Assembly: GCA_913061055.1 (NCBI GenBank)
Contig: CAJXVA010000035.1
Location: 1-35,138 of the forward strand
DNA: 35,138 bases
Source of the DNA: an uncultured Pseudomonadota bacterium
GTDB taxonomy: Bacteria; Myxococcota_A; Polyangia; Nannocystales; Nannocystaceae
Direction: 5' to 3'
Shown: positions 1-8,740 of the stretch, piece by piece
Position numbering within the stretch: position 1 is the stretch's first letter
Layout: every line of letters starts with the position of its first letter
Translations under genes and position numbers: made by a program
Notes under the pieces: generated by a model
Seen by the model: only the letters and a program-made list of their open reading frames with translations
What the model was told of the DNA's origin: nothing
Databases searched by the model: none

Positions 1-50
1 GATCTACACTAGATCGCTCGTCGGCAGCGTCAGATGTGTATAAGAGACAG
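1..50 (+). other. Nextera P5/i5 sequencing adapter (artefact)
   Basis: This is not genomic DNA. Positions 1-9 match the end of the Illumina P5 primer, 10-17 (TAGATCGC) a standard i5 index, 18-31 (TCGTCGGCAGCGTC) the Nextera read-1 linker, and 32-50 (AGATGTGTATAAGAGACAG) the Tn5 mosaic end. Any peptide read through this stretch, such as the MCIRDR lead-in on the plus strand, is artificial. The reverse complement of the same adapter and index closes the window at 35096-35138. Confidence 0.98.
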
Positions 51-51
51 G

Positions 52-681
52 TACGGACCGGGTGCAACCGAGGTTCCCCGAGCACCGTGGCCCACCGACG
101 CGTTCGATGCGTACGTCCTGCCCATTGTGCTCCCGACCGAGTACGAGCCTCCTGAGGGTGTGACGCTGCACCGAACCGCGGGGGCAACTGCGTTCGTCGG
201 CGACCTCTCCGTTCGCGCGTGGTCGTTCTCGGTCCTCCAAACGCTCCTCGAGGCTGGCCCGATCACGTACGAGGCCGAACATCTTGCGGCTGCGGGTTGG
301 AACACGACGTTCGAGGATCCGCAGGCGTCAGGCGGAGCCCTGCGCCGCTACACCCGCTATCGGAATGAGCTCACGCCCAAGCTACCGTTGAGCATCGGAC
401 CCAAGCTCAAGCTGCCCAAGGGTCAGCACGTGCTCGAAGTGTGGATGCGGTGGTCTTGCCCCGAGTCCGCCGCCCAACACACCGCGGCGGTGTTCAGCGT
501 CTCCGCCGACGGTCGGGAGATCAAGCGAGCAGAGCTCGTCTGCGAAGACGGGCCGGATGTCCTGACCCCGTACCGTGTCGAGTTCAAGCTCGCTGCGTCC
601 GAGGTGGTCAACATGCGACTCGGGTTTCGCAACGGCACGGTCGAACACGACCGCACCGTGCTCACTTGGCAAGGCGAGTAG
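52..681 (+). CDS. C-terminal fragment of an unrecognised protein, possible carbohydrate-binding-like beta-sandwich
   Basis: Only the last ~209 codons are present because the 5' end is cut by the adapter at position 50; the TAG stop is at 679-681. The centre has a YEAEHL...AAGW...GG pattern followed by alternating hydrophobic strands (LPKGQHVLEVWMRW, YRVEFKLA, VVNMRLGFRNG). This recalls CBM6/CBM35-like or other jelly-roll domains, but no catalytic motif is visible. I do not recognise the family. The last 20 bp overlap the 3' end of the convergent lipoprotein gene on the minus strand, so the two stop codons lie inside each other's coding sequence. Confidence 0.6.
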   Translation, partial: YGPGATEVPRAPWPTDAFDAYVLPIVLPTEYEPPEGVTLHRTAGATAFVGDLSVRAWSFSVLQTLLEAGPITYEAEHLAAAGWNTTFEDPQASGGALRRYTRYRNELTPKLPLSIGPKLKLPKGQHVLEVWMRWSCPESAAQHTAAVFSVSADGREIKRAELVCEDGPDVLTPYRVEFKLAASEVVNMRLGFRNGTVEHDRTVLTWQGE

Positions 682-1597
682 CGCGTCGCTCGTAGATCGA
701 CTCTCGGCCGCCGCTGCGACACGCGAAGCCAGCGTCCATCAGCCGGCAGTCCTCGACGATCGCACCGGGCCGCTCCGGCATTCGTCGTTCGATACGAAAG
801 CCGTCCGTCGTGGTCTCCATCCGAGCCAGAGGGAACACGCCCCGTTGAATCTGAGCCTCCGAAGGATGATCCCACCACGTGATGTGGTTGTTCAACGTCC
901 ACAGCGAGTCCCCCGCGACGATGTTGAGCGATGGCCGGCTCATCAGATCCTCAGCCAGCCCCCGCGCCTTGCCCGGCTCCACGCCGCTGGAGACCAGTGA
1001 GTTCTCGATCGACTCGACGTCGGCGACCTCCTCCACGCCGTGCGCGGGCTGCCAGCCGTAGAGCCCTGGCGCGGGCAAGCCGGGCCGTGCGCTGCTCTCC
1101 CGTTCGAAGACCAAAGGCAGCGGCGCCTGGAGTTCGCTGCCCTCAAAGTCGAAGTCGCATTCGAGGCGGCTCTCGGAGACCGCACGACACCGGGCGCTCC
1201 CTCGGCTTGGATGCTCCTGGAGCGTCAAACCGAAGCCGGTTGCGTCCACGGCGACGGACAAGACGTCGACCTCCATCGACTCGGTCCCGGCGCCGTATAG
1301 CAGAAGCGTTTCACCGCCGGGGTCGAGCACGAGCCACGCGTTTCCCTCCGCGAGTTCATCACGGACCTTGGCCGCCTCCTCGCTTCGGTCGCCCTCCGTC
1401 AACACGGCGCCCAGCGTGTCGAGACCTGCGGCGAGGTCCAGCCGGTAGACCCCAGCACCGACAGCGACGGGGTCGTACGCCGGCACATGCACTTCGGCAG
1501 GCGCAGACACAGCGGCCACCGTGACAGGAGATGGCGCTTGCTGGGTCACACATGCCGATACAAGCACTGCGCTGACGGCGATGGCCCGGACGCTCAC
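662..1597 (-). CDS. Predicted lipoprotein of unknown function (311 aa)
   Basis: The GTG at 1597 is chosen because it opens directly on a lipoprotein signal peptide: a short basic start, a hydrophobic run (IAVSAVLVSA) and the lipid-bearing Cys16. The frame stays open upstream, but into sequence that does not read as protein and overlaps the next gene. After a Pro/Ala/Val spacer, the mature protein (about 40-311) is soluble with alternating strands and two cysteine-flanked segments (ARCRAVSESRLECDF; VEDCRLMDAGFACRSGG). I recognise no family. It lies 77 bp downstream of another lipoprotein gene on the same strand, so co-transcription is plausible. Location is probably the inner face of the outer membrane. 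Confidence 0.7.
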   Translation of the reverse strand: MSVRAIAVSAVLVSACVTQQAPSPVTVAAVSAPAEVHVPAYDPVAVGAGVYRLDLAAGLDTLGAVLTEGDRSEEAAKVRDELAEGNAWLVLDPGGETLLLYGAGTESMEVDVLSVAVDATGFGLTLQEHPSRGSARCRAVSESRLECDFDFEGSELQAPLPLVFERESSARPGLPAPGLYGWQPAHGVEEVADVESIENSLVSSGVEPGKARGLAEDLMSRPSLNIVAGDSLWTLNNHITWWDHPSEAQIQRGVFPLARMETTTDGFRIERRMPERPGAIVEDCRLMDAGFACRSGGRESIYERRATRLAK

Positions 1598-1674
1598 GCG
1601 TTGAGGATCGCACGGATCGTTGACACGGCAACAAAACCGCGAAGTGCCGGAAAACGGTCCACAGAGGGTCTCAG

Positions 1675-2931
1675 CTACCGCAGCTTGAACGTCAGCGAGA
1701 CGTCGACGGCGACCGGGGACTCTGTCGGCGCGGCGAAACGTAGACCTCCAAGACCCCGCGTCAGACAGGCTTCCACCGCCTCGTCGTCGAGCGAGGACTC
1801 CGGAACGCCGACCTCGATGACCTTTCCGTCTTTGCCGAGCGTCAACCGGAGATCCATGGTTCCCGCGAGGGTCGGAGAGTCGGCGAGCGCGGCGAAGTAA
1901 CACATGCGTGCGAATCCGGCGCGGCGCTTCAACACCGCATTCACCTTGGACGCATCCACCCCCTTGCCCACCTTGGCCTTTCCGATCTCAACCGTCCCAG
2001 GGGCATCGGAGGCGCCCGCGGGCTTGGACAGCTCCAGCTTCGGTTTCAACTTCGGTGAGACTCCCTTCGCCGTCTCCACCCCGTCTCCGAACGCGATGTC
2101 GGGGAGCCAGCATCGACGCGGCTCGACCGAACACTTGGGGCCACGGATCTGCGAGATGGCCCGCGCAAGGACCTCCACCGTGACGCCCTCTTCCACATTC
2201 AACCGGATCGCGGACAGGTCTGGGTGCTTCGTTCGAAAGCTCTTCGCTTTGTTGCGAAGCTCGACGTAGTTGAACGTGTCACCGGCTTTGTCGGGCCCGA
2301 GGTCGTACTCCTTGCCGTCGCTCTGCTCCGCGAGATGAAACCCGTCGGAGGCGATGCGAACGTAGGGAACACCACCGGGCACGGTGCCGACCAGCGTCAC
2401 GGCCCCCTGCTGCCCCTTGGACGTCTGCATCACCAGAACACGAGATCGCTCGGGCGGGAGTACACCGCTCAACGTGCGGAGCGTCGCCGCCGGTACGCCA
2501 GCATCGGCCACCCACGCGACCGGGTCTTCCGAGGCCAGCAGTGCGTCGGCGATCGCTTGCGGCGGCGTGTCGGGCTTGGGCAGCACGCCCGCCTCGAGCG
2601 CGAGGGTCACCTCGCCAACCTGGATCTTCTCCAACGTCACGACAACCGCGAGGCTGGGCTCCGGCAGCGGGGGCAACACTCCAGGCACCGTCGGAACGGG
2701 CTGACCGGGATCGCCGATGGAAGCTGGGACGGCCGGTGGTGGTGGTTCCGGCTCCCGCTTCGGGGGTGGCGGAACCTCCGGCGGCTTCGGCTCACTCGCT
2801 GCCTTCGACGGCCCCGCCGCTGTTCCCGTCGACGCGGGTGACTGCTGGGCGGAGGTTGGTGCCGGAGGGTTCGCCGGGCTTCCGCAGCCCATGAGTCCGA
2901 GGCTGAAGAGCCACGCCGAAGCCCGTTTCAC
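1675..2931 (-). CDS. Lipoprotein with AgmX/PglI-type C-terminal domain (418 aa)
   Basis: The GTG at 2931 gives the signal VKRASAWLFSLGLMGC with lipidated Cys16; an upstream extension would run into AT-rich intergenic DNA. A long Pro/Glu/Ala linker (about 18-80) would span the periplasm. The middle (about 90-310) contains two segments that read like ExbD/TolR periplasmic domains, for example the strand-helix pattern around IRLNVEEGVTVEVLARAISQI. The last ~90 residues (RAGFARMCYFAALADSP...GTMDLRLTLGKDGKVIEV) match the pattern of the myxobacterial AgmX/PglI C-terminal (TonB-like) domain: an aromatic/Cys helix, then L-x-LTLGKDGKV. Such domains occur in gliding and envelope-associated proteins. 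It has a longer relative at 6760-8622. Function here is inferred from architecture only. Confidence 0.75.
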   Translation of the reverse strand: MKRASAWLFSLGLMGCGSPANPPAPTSAQQSPASTGTAAGPSKAASEPKPPEVPPPPKREPEPPPPAVPASIGDPGQPVPTVPGVLPPLPEPSLAVVVTLEKIQVGEVTLALEAGVLPKPDTPPQAIADALLASEDPVAWVADAGVPAATLRTLSGVLPPERSRVLVMQTSKGQQGAVTLVGTVPGGVPYVRIASDGFHLAEQSDGKEYDLGPDKAGDTFNYVELRNKAKSFRTKHPDLSAIRLNVEEGVTVEVLARAISQIRGPKCSVEPRRCWLPDIAFGDGVETAKGVSPKLKPKLELSKPAGASDAPGTVEIGKAKVGKGVDASKVNAVLKRRAGFARMCYFAALADSPTLAGTMDLRLTLGKDGKVIEVGVPESSLDDEAVEACLTRGLGGLRFAAPTESPVAVDVSLTFKLR

Positions 2932-3087
2932 GCCGGCAGTATAAGGGCCCCTCAAGCAGGCGGAGCCGAGTTCGACGGTGTCCACGCCGCTGAAAACATC
3001 ACAGTTCGCCGTATTTGAATTTGGCCACCAGAAGACCAATAGAAGCACGTTGAGGCTCATTCGCTTGATCAATTTGCGCTTTACACC
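2932..3087. promoter_or_regulatory. Divergent intergenic region between AgmX-type lipoprotein and cys operon
   Basis: This 156-bp region is clearly more AT-rich than its surroundings and must hold promoters for both directions. The best plus-strand candidate I can see is TTGAAT (3015-3020), a 17-bp spacer, then AATAGA (3038-3043). It is a weak sigma70-like match and would leave a leader of about 40 nt. No riboswitch or clear operator is visible. Confidence 0.35.
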
Positions 3088-3414
3088 GTGTCGGACCAGA
3101 CTTTGGCCGTGGCTCGCTCCTTCGGTTCTCACTTCGTCATCACGGCCAACACCACTGATGCCGGAGCCCCGGTCTATCTCCGTCCAGACCGCACCTGGTC
3201 CGCCTCGCTGACCGATGCTCACGCAGTGGGTAGCGAGGACGAGCGGGACGACCTGCTGTCCCACGCCCAAACCCAGGAGCACGACGTCTGCGATCCGTAC
3301 GCGTTCAAGGTGAACGTCGAAGCGGGGGCAGCCGTGGCCACGACCACCCGCGAGCGCATCCGTTCGCAGGGCCCCACCTCGCCGCTGCGGCGACCCGACG
3401 CGGCCCAGGGATAG
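3088..3414 (+). CDS. DUF2849 family protein of the sulfite-reduction operon
   Basis: The protein is 108 aa from a GTG start. The core (about 13-75) has the DUF2849 pattern: a short beta segment (HFVITANTTDAGAPVYLRPDRTWS), a helix with acidic residues, then DPYAFKVNVE. The family is typically encoded immediately upstream of cysI-type sulfite reductase genes, and it is so here: the stop codon is followed after 5 bp by the start of the reductase. It is a small soluble cytoplasmic protein of unknown biochemical role, presumably an accessory in sulfite or siroheme-enzyme function. The last 25 residues are low-complexity and unlike the family core. Confidence 0.8.
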   Translation: MSDQTLAVARSFGSHFVITANTTDAGAPVYLRPDRTWSASLTDAHAVGSEDERDDLLSHAQTQEHDVCDPYAFKVNVEAGAAVATTTRERIRSQGPTSPLRRPDAAQG

Positions 3415-3419
3415 ACGAC

Positions 3420-5075
3420 ATGTACCAATACGACGAACACGACCAGCGCATCGTCGACGAGCGCGCCGCCCAGTTTCGCGGCCAAGTTCAGCGACGCCTG
3501 GCCGGAGAAATCACCGAGAACGAGTTCAAGCCGCTGCGTCTGCAGAACGGCCTGTACATGCAGCTGCACGCGTACATGCTTCGTGTCGCGGTTCCGTACG
3601 GGCTGCTCAGCTCGGCCCAGCTCCGGGCACTGGCCACCATCGCCCGCGACTACGACAAGGGCTACGCGCACTTCACCACCCGCCAGAACGTCCAATACAA
3701 CTGGCCCGAGCTCGAGGACGTCCCCAAGATTCTCGACCTGCTGGCATCGGTGCAAATGCACGCGATCCAGACCAGCGGAAACTGCATCCGCAACACCACC
3801 TCCGATCCGCTGGCCGGCATCGCGGCCGACGAGCTCGAAGACCCGCGGCCGTACTGCGAGCTCATTCGGCAGTGGTCCACGTTCCACCCCGAGTTCGCGT
3901 TCCTCCCCCGCAAGTTCAAGATCGCGGTCACCGGATCCAGGACGGACCGCGCCGCCGTCCGCATCCACGACATCGGCATTCGGATCGTCGACAACGACGC
4001 GGGCGAGCGCGGCTTCGAGATTCTCGTTGGGGGTGGCCTGGGCCGGACCCCGCACATCGCCAAGGTCGTGCGGGACTTCCTGCCCTACGAGCACCTGCTC
4101 TCCTACTTGGAGGCTGTCCTGCGGGTCTACAACCGCTACGGACGGCGAGACAACAAGTACAAGGCGCGCATCAAGATCCAGGTCTCCGAGTGGGGCGTGG
4201 AGAAATTCGCCGCTGCCGTCGAAGAAGAGTGGGGTCACATCAAGGACTCCGCCACCGCGCTGACCCGGGCCGAGATCGATCGCATCAAGGGTCGCTTTCA
4301 CACGCCGAGCTTCGAGGCGCTGCCCAACGAGGACCTCGATGCGCTCGCGCTCACCTCCGACCGCGAGTTCGCCCGCTTCCTCAAGAACAATCTCAGGCCG
4401 CACCGCGTCCCCGGCTACACGGCGATCGTCATCTCGACCAAGCCCAAGGACCGAGCCCCTGGAGATGTCAGCGACAGCCAGCTCGAGGCGCTGGCCGACC
4501 TCGCCGACCGCTTCGGGCTGGGTCACGTCGTCGTCATGCACGACCAAAACGTGATGATGCCGAACGTGAAGCAGGCCGACCTCAAAGCGGTCTATGCCGT
4601 GCTCGAGGAGTGGGACCTTCACACCGCCAACGCCGGGCGAGTGACCGACCAGATCTGTTGCCCCGGGCTCGACTTCTGCAACCTCGCCAACGCGCGGTCC
4701 ATCCCGGTCGCGCTGCGCATCGCAGAACGCTTCGATGACCAGGACTACTTGGACGACCTCGGGGACGTCAGCCTGAAGATGTCCGGATGCATCAACGCGT
4801 GCGGCCATCACCACGTGGGCAACATCGGCATCCTCGGCATCGACAAGGCCGGCGTCGAGGCCTACCAGCTGATGCTCGGCGGCGACCCCGGAGACGAAGC
4901 GAGCCTGGGCAAGATCGTCGGCCGAGCGTTCTCATCCGACGAGATCGTCGACGCCGTCTCGACTGTGCTCGACACCTACGCAACGCAGCGCGAGAGCGCG
5001 GACGAAACCTTCCTCGACTTCTATCGCCGGGCCGGACTGGACCCGTTCAAGGAATCCCTCTATGGCACTGATTAA
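3420..5075 (+). CDS. cysI: Siroheme-dependent sulfite/nitrite reductase, CysI type (551 aa)
   Basis: Ferredoxin-type sulfite or nitrite reductase that reduces sulfite to sulfide (or nitrite to ammonia) by six electrons in assimilatory metabolism. The siroheme/4Fe-4S ligands are visible as C413-x5-C419 (within CCPGLDFC) and C457-x3-C461 (SGCINACGHHH). The N-terminal half carries the parachute-type pattern with YAHFTTRQNVQYNW and SGNCIRNTTSDP. The length is normal for CysI-like proteins of this operon type. The ATG follows the DUF2849 stop by 5 bp, and the end overlaps the DUF934 gene by 14 bp. Sulfite is favoured over nitrite as substrate because of the DUF2849/DUF934 context. No flavoprotein partner or cysH is encoded nearby. 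Confidence 0.92.
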   Translation: MYQYDEHDQRIVDERAAQFRGQVQRRLAGEITENEFKPLRLQNGLYMQLHAYMLRVAVPYGLLSSAQLRALATIARDYDKGYAHFTTRQNVQYNWPELEDVPKILDLLASVQMHAIQTSGNCIRNTTSDPLAGIAADELEDPRPYCELIRQWSTFHPEFAFLPRKFKIAVTGSRTDRAAVRIHDIGIRIVDNDAGERGFEILVGGGLGRTPHIAKVVRDFLPYEHLLSYLEAVLRVYNRYGRRDNKYKARIKIQVSEWGVEKFAAAVEEEWGHIKDSATALTRAEIDRIKGRFHTPSFEALPNEDLDALALTSDREFARFLKNNLRPHRVPGYTAIVISTKPKDRAPGDVSDSQLEALADLADRFGLGHVVVMHDQNVMMPNVKQADLKAVYAVLEEWDLHTANAGRVTDQICCPGLDFCNLANARSIPVALRIAERFDDQDYLDDLGDVSLKMSGCINACGHHHVGNIGILGIDKAGVEAYQLMLGGDPGDEASLGKIVGRAFSSDEIVDAVSTVLDTYATQRESADETFLDFYRRAGLDPFKESLYGTD

Positions 5076-5559
5076 GCACAACGCTGTTGCTCCTGCTGAG
5101 CTCTGGACCACCCTCGCCGCGGATCAACCTGTCCCTGCAACCGGAGACGTGCTCGTGGACCTCGAGCGATGGGTCTCCGAGGGCGAGGCACTTCGAGCCC
5201 GGGCGGATAGGGTCGGCGTGCTGCTACAGCCCGACGACGATGTCCTTGGTCTCGAGGGCACGCTCGACGGACTCGCCCTGATCGCGGTCGCCTTCCCCAA
5301 GTTCACGGACGGTCGCGGCTACTCGTCGGCACGTCTGCTCCGAGACCGGCTCGGATACACCGGGGAACTTCGCGCCGTGGGACACGTCCTGCCCGATCAG
5401 GTCTTCTACATGCGCCGCGTCGGCTTCGACGCGCTCGAGCTCGCCGACGGCAAGTCGGCCGACACCGCGATCGCCCAGCTGGGTGAGTTCTCGGTGACGT
5501 ACCAAGCGGCTGCCGACGATTCACGGCCGCTGTTCCGTCGCGTCGCTCGACCCGCGTAG
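5062..5559 (+). CDS. DUF934 family protein (165 aa)
   Basis: The last gene of the sulfite-reduction operon overlaps cysI by 14 bp, with an AAGGA ribosome-binding site about 9 nt before its ATG. The family pattern is clear: L(V/I)DLERWVSEGEALRARADRVGVLLQPDDD, then LIAVAFPKFTDGRGYSSARLLRDRLGYTGELRAVGHVLPDQVFYMRRVGFDALEL. DUF934 proteins occur with CysI and often CysH and are presumed accessories of sulfite reduction; their chemistry is not settled. In many operons cysH sits between cysI and DUF934, but here it is absent. It converges on the lipoprotein gene at 5585 with only 25 bp between stops and no obvious terminator. Confidence 0.85.
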   Translation: MALIKHNAVAPAELWTTLAADQPVPATGDVLVDLERWVSEGEALRARADRVGVLLQPDDDVLGLEGTLDGLALIAVAFPKFTDGRGYSSARLLRDRLGYTGELRAVGHVLPDQVFYMRRVGFDALELADGKSADTAIAQLGEFSVTYQAAADDSRPLFRRVARPA

Positions 5560-5584
5560 GTACAGAGCCACGCTCGGACCAAGG

Positions 5585-6637
5585 TCAGTCCATGCAGCAG
5601 ACGGTGACAGCTCCGGTCTCCGAGATCTCGCCCTGCACCTCGCCGGTCCCGGCTGCGGGCTGACACGTGCCGTTGCTGGCAATGTTGAAGCCCTGGTGCG
5701 AAACCCCGTCGCCGTCCCCGGAGTTGAGCTGGTAGCAGTCGCCCCCGGAGACCAGCGTCTCGTCCACGAAGCTGAGGCTGCAGATCTCAACGTCGATGGA
5801 GCACGCCTGGCCCTGGGCAGTACAGGAGCACGCCGAGCAAGAACGGCCGTCCTGGAAGCCCTGGTGATACACCGTCGCTTCACCGAACCCGGCAGGGCAC
5901 GTGTGTTCTCCATCCTGGGTGATGCACACGGCTCCGGCCTCGGACGGAAAACACGTCCCGGTATCCTCGCACTCCGCCCCGGATGCCGCCCCCGAACAGG
6001 CAACCCGTTCGTCTCCCCACGTGGGGGTAGCAGGCACATCGACGAGCGTTTCGGAACACGTCGCGTCCACGACCGCGGAGAGACACTCGTCCTCGAAGTC
6101 TGGCGACACGCAACTCTCCTCGGGTGAAAACGGAAGGCCCTCGTTCTCGAGCCACAAGCCACACGACACCGACTGAACGCCGCAGTTGCACGCGCAGGTC
6201 GGCACACCCGGCTCCAGGCTGGTGTTGAGCGCGCCTCCAAGCTCCGGATACTCGGGCGGGCAGGCCCCTTCGCCGAGCACCGTTGGGTCGGACCAGCCCT
6301 CCGGGATCGCCGGCACACAACGCTCGGTCGCACCGCAGGCGGGTGAACCCGTCTCCGACCCGGTGTCGGACACACTTCCTGCGGTCGTCGACGTGGTCAA
6401 AGGTGTCGTCGTCTCACCGACCGTTGCCGTGGGCGCCGTCGTCGAGGCATCCGTGAGCGCACCCGTCGTCCGGCCCGTGGACGCCCCCTCTGTCTCACCG
6501 ACTGGGCTCGGGTCCCCCGGATTGAAACATCCGGTCAAGACAAGCGCAGAGACCCAGACTGTCCAGCTTCTGTGGAAGCGAAGCTGGCCTCCACGTGGGG
6601 GGTGGCCAAGACGGTTGCGAACCCGTTGCTCCTGCAT
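5585..6637 (-). CDS. Cys-rich predicted lipoprotein with Thr/Ser-rich linker (350 aa)
   Basis: The ATG at 6637 is followed by a long basic n-region, then WTVWVSALVLTGC, giving lipidated Cys37. A Thr/Ser/Gly/Ala linker (about 45-105) of the kind common in Nannocystaceae lipoproteins leads to a cysteine-rich mature domain. This holds roughly 20 cysteines in short loops such as CACNCGVQSVSC, CSACSC and a terminal VCCMD, and is likely disulfide-stabilised outside the cytoplasm. No family is recognised. The start is not backed by a Shine-Dalgarno sequence. The 122 bp to the next gene upstream on this strand show no terminator. Confidence 0.65.
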   Translation of the reverse strand: MQEQRVRNRLGHPPRGGQLRFHRSWTVWVSALVLTGCFNPGDPSPVGETEGASTGRTTGALTDASTTAPTATVGETTTPLTTSTTAGSVSDTGSETGSPACGATERCVPAIPEGWSDPTVLGEGACPPEYPELGGALNTSLEPGVPTCACNCGVQSVSCGLWLENEGLPFSPEESCVSPDFEDECLSAVVDATCSETLVDVPATPTWGDERVACSGAASGAECEDTGTCFPSEAGAVCITQDGEHTCPAGFGEATVYHQGFQDGRSCSACSCTAQGQACSIDVEICSLSFVDETLVSGGDCYQLNSGDGDGVSHQGFNIASNGTCQPAAGTGEVQGEISETGAVTVCCMD

Positions 6638-6759
6638 GACAACAGTGTAGTGGGACCCAGGCACATGTCCTCGTCGAGGCGCGCGCATAGGCGGAGCGCT
6701 TTCCTGTCTCACCCACGCAAACTCTGCAGACGATTTCTGCGCAACAGCGGGGTCCGTCC

Positions 6760-8622
6760 TCAACCCGGCGAGAGGTTGAACGGGTACTTCACGACGACCA
6801 CGCCCCCGCCCTTGGGCGATGGGAACTTCCACTTCTTGGCCGCGGTGGCCATGCAGGTCCCCACCTCCTTGTCGCTGAGCGTGGTGCTCGAGATGGAGGT
6901 CGCGCTGACCATGCCGTCACTCCCGATGGTGAAGTCCAGGACGACCTTCCCCCCCACGGCCGGATCTTTGGCCAGCGCCGTGTTGTAGCAGCCACGCACA
7001 TCACCGATGTGGGCCCGCACGATGCGTCGGATGATGTCTTTGTCGAGGGAGCCCTTCACGGTCGCTTTCGCCTGGCGAACCCTGGGCACCTTCGGACCCC
7101 CGGTCCCCTTTCCGATCAAACCGGTGTTCCCGAGCCCAATCGTGCCTTCGCCGGTTCCTCCGCCGCCGCGGCCGGTCCCGATGAGCCCAAGGCCTCCCTC
7201 GCCGAACTCCGCACCTTCGGCCCCGAGCAGGCCTCCCCACACGTCCTCGTCGTCGAGCCCCTCGGTGAAGGCTCCACCGTAGGGACTCGCAAGGAAATGT
7301 CCGCCCTCGCCCGAGAGCACGGCCAAGACGCCGGCACTCTTCGCCATGGCTTCCGCGGCGCTGCGAGGCGTATCCTGAAGCCGAACGTTGAGATCGCGGC
7401 AGGTACCAGCCTCGTCACACCCCGGCTGCTCGAGCCGCGCGAGGACGTTCACGAACACGCCCGCGGCGATCCCCGGAGCGGCTTCGACAAACAACGGAAG
7501 CGCGTCCACCTGCGCATCGGCAAGTGCGAAGACCTTCTTGTCGAGTGCCTCGAAGTCGTACGGCACCGGGATGGCCTCCGTCTTCCCGGACGGGCTCGTC
7601 AGGTGAAACCCCTCCGCGTCGATCCGAAGGGTGCCGCTCCCAGCGGTCACTCTCGAGGGCGAGGAGATGCCGACGAAGCCATCATCGACGTCGGCGTTCT
7701 GCACGACCAACCCCTTTGAATCGATATCAGCGTCCTGGGTGAGCGCAGCGACCCGTACGATCGACGAACTCGGAATGCTCGCATCCACCGCGATCGCGAG
7801 GGTGACCAGCGCATCCTCGGGAAGGGTCTCGCGCTCGGCCAACAGGGCCTGCGCGATCTTCTTCGTGACCGGGTCCTCCTCCCCCGGCGCCGACTTCTCC
7901 GGCAGTTTTCCGTCCTCGAGTGGAAGCACCCGCGCGCCACCGATACGCAACTCCGTGAGCGCCAACTCCAGCGAGATGGTGTTCGTTGGGATGGTCTGCA
8001 TCTCCCCCTCCACCATCGGAAGCTTCTGGTCGGGACCCGACCACCGGGTGCGGTCCCGCAGCAGTAGCGCACGTGCGACGACGATCGCGTCATCGCGGTG
8101 CACCCCCTGCGCCTCGAGCCAGTCCCGGGCCGCAAATGGCACGACGGAACTCGGTCCCGAGCGCAGCCACATGCTTCGCTCGATCAGTTCCTTGCTGCCC
8201 AGTCCGCACCGGTCGAACAGTGCGGCCGGCCGCTCGCTGGGCTTCATCGGCCCCAGCGCACCGGTGAGTTCCTCCGGATTGGGACACACCGCGTCCAAGA
8301 GATCGATCGCCTTGACCGCCGCCTCAAACCGAGCTTCACGCCTGGCGTCTCGCTGCGTGGCGTCGAGAAACGCGACGTAGGATGGCGGCACATCGCACGC
8401 CTCCTTCAAACCTTCGGCGACCTTTGACCTGCGCCGCACAGGGGTCGCTTTCGCGAGGACTGCAGCGAGTTCATGGACCTCGTCCACGCGACAGGCCCGT
8501 TCGACCGGCTCGGTCGGCGCCGCCGGTGAGGCGCCCTCCGGTTTGGTGTCCGGCTCCGGTGTCTCGCCGCCACAGGCAGCGAAGAGACACAACGCGGGAA
8601 GAGTCCAGAGCAAGCGCGACAC
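6760..8622 (-). CDS. AgmX/PglI-type lipoprotein with Gly-rich hinge (620 aa)
   Basis: The GTG at 8622 begins VSRLLWTLPALCLFAAC (lipidated Cys17). The region at about 25-200 is helical and Arg/Ala-rich. Two ExbD/TolR-like segments follow, for example ALVTLAIAVDASIPSSSIVRVAAL and ALPLFVEAAPGIAAGVFVNVLARL. A glycine-rich hinge with the GLGLIGTGRGGGGTGEG pattern typical of AgmX proteins precedes the C-terminal ~100 residues. There IIRRIVRAHIGDVRGCYNTAL and GGKVVLDFTIGSDGMVS form the AgmX/PglI C-terminal domain. It is a longer relative of the gene at 1675-2931, with the same domain order. AgmX and PglI are known from adventurous gliding in Myxococcus, but the domain is widespread, so motility is only one possibility. 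An ExbD-like fold fused to a TonB-like end suggests a force- or complex-coupling envelope protein. Confidence 0.78.
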   Translation of the reverse strand: MSRLLWTLPALCLFAACGGETPEPDTKPEGASPAAPTEPVERACRVDEVHELAAVLAKATPVRRRSKVAEGLKEACDVPPSYVAFLDATQRDARREARFEAAVKAIDLLDAVCPNPEELTGALGPMKPSERPAALFDRCGLGSKELIERSMWLRSGPSSVVPFAARDWLEAQGVHRDDAIVVARALLLRDRTRWSGPDQKLPMVEGEMQTIPTNTISLELALTELRIGGARVLPLEDGKLPEKSAPGEEDPVTKKIAQALLAERETLPEDALVTLAIAVDASIPSSSIVRVAALTQDADIDSKGLVVQNADVDDGFVGISSPSRVTAGSGTLRIDAEGFHLTSPSGKTEAIPVPYDFEALDKKVFALADAQVDALPLFVEAAPGIAAGVFVNVLARLEQPGCDEAGTCRDLNVRLQDTPRSAAEAMAKSAGVLAVLSGEGGHFLASPYGGAFTEGLDDEDVWGGLLGAEGAEFGEGGLGLIGTGRGGGGTGEGTIGLGNTGLIGKGTGGPKVPRVRQAKATVKGSLDKDIIRRIVRAHIGDVRGCYNTALAKDPAVGGKVVLDFTIGSDGMVSATSISSTTLSDKEVGTCMATAAKKWKFPSPKGGGVVVVKYPFNLSPG

Positions 8623-8680
8623 GGCTCGAGTATACGAGGCCACGAATAGGACAAACGGGGTCAGCACGCACAACCCTCGC

Positions 8681-8713
8681 AAAAAGCCCCGCACTCCTTT
8701 CCGAGGACGGGGC
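8681..8713 (-). terminator. Rho-independent terminator of nrdJ
   Basis: Read on the minus strand, the arms are GCCCCG-TCCT and AGGA-GTG-CGGGGC: 6 bp, a 3-nt bulge and 4 bp, with a 5-nt loop, followed directly by TTTTT (plus-strand AAAAA at 8681-8685). It lies 28 bp after the nrdJ stop codon and insulates nrdJ from the AgmX-type gene that starts at 8622. Confidence 0.8.
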
Positions 8714-8740
8714 GTTGAGCGTCGCGCAGACCTGGGGTGC

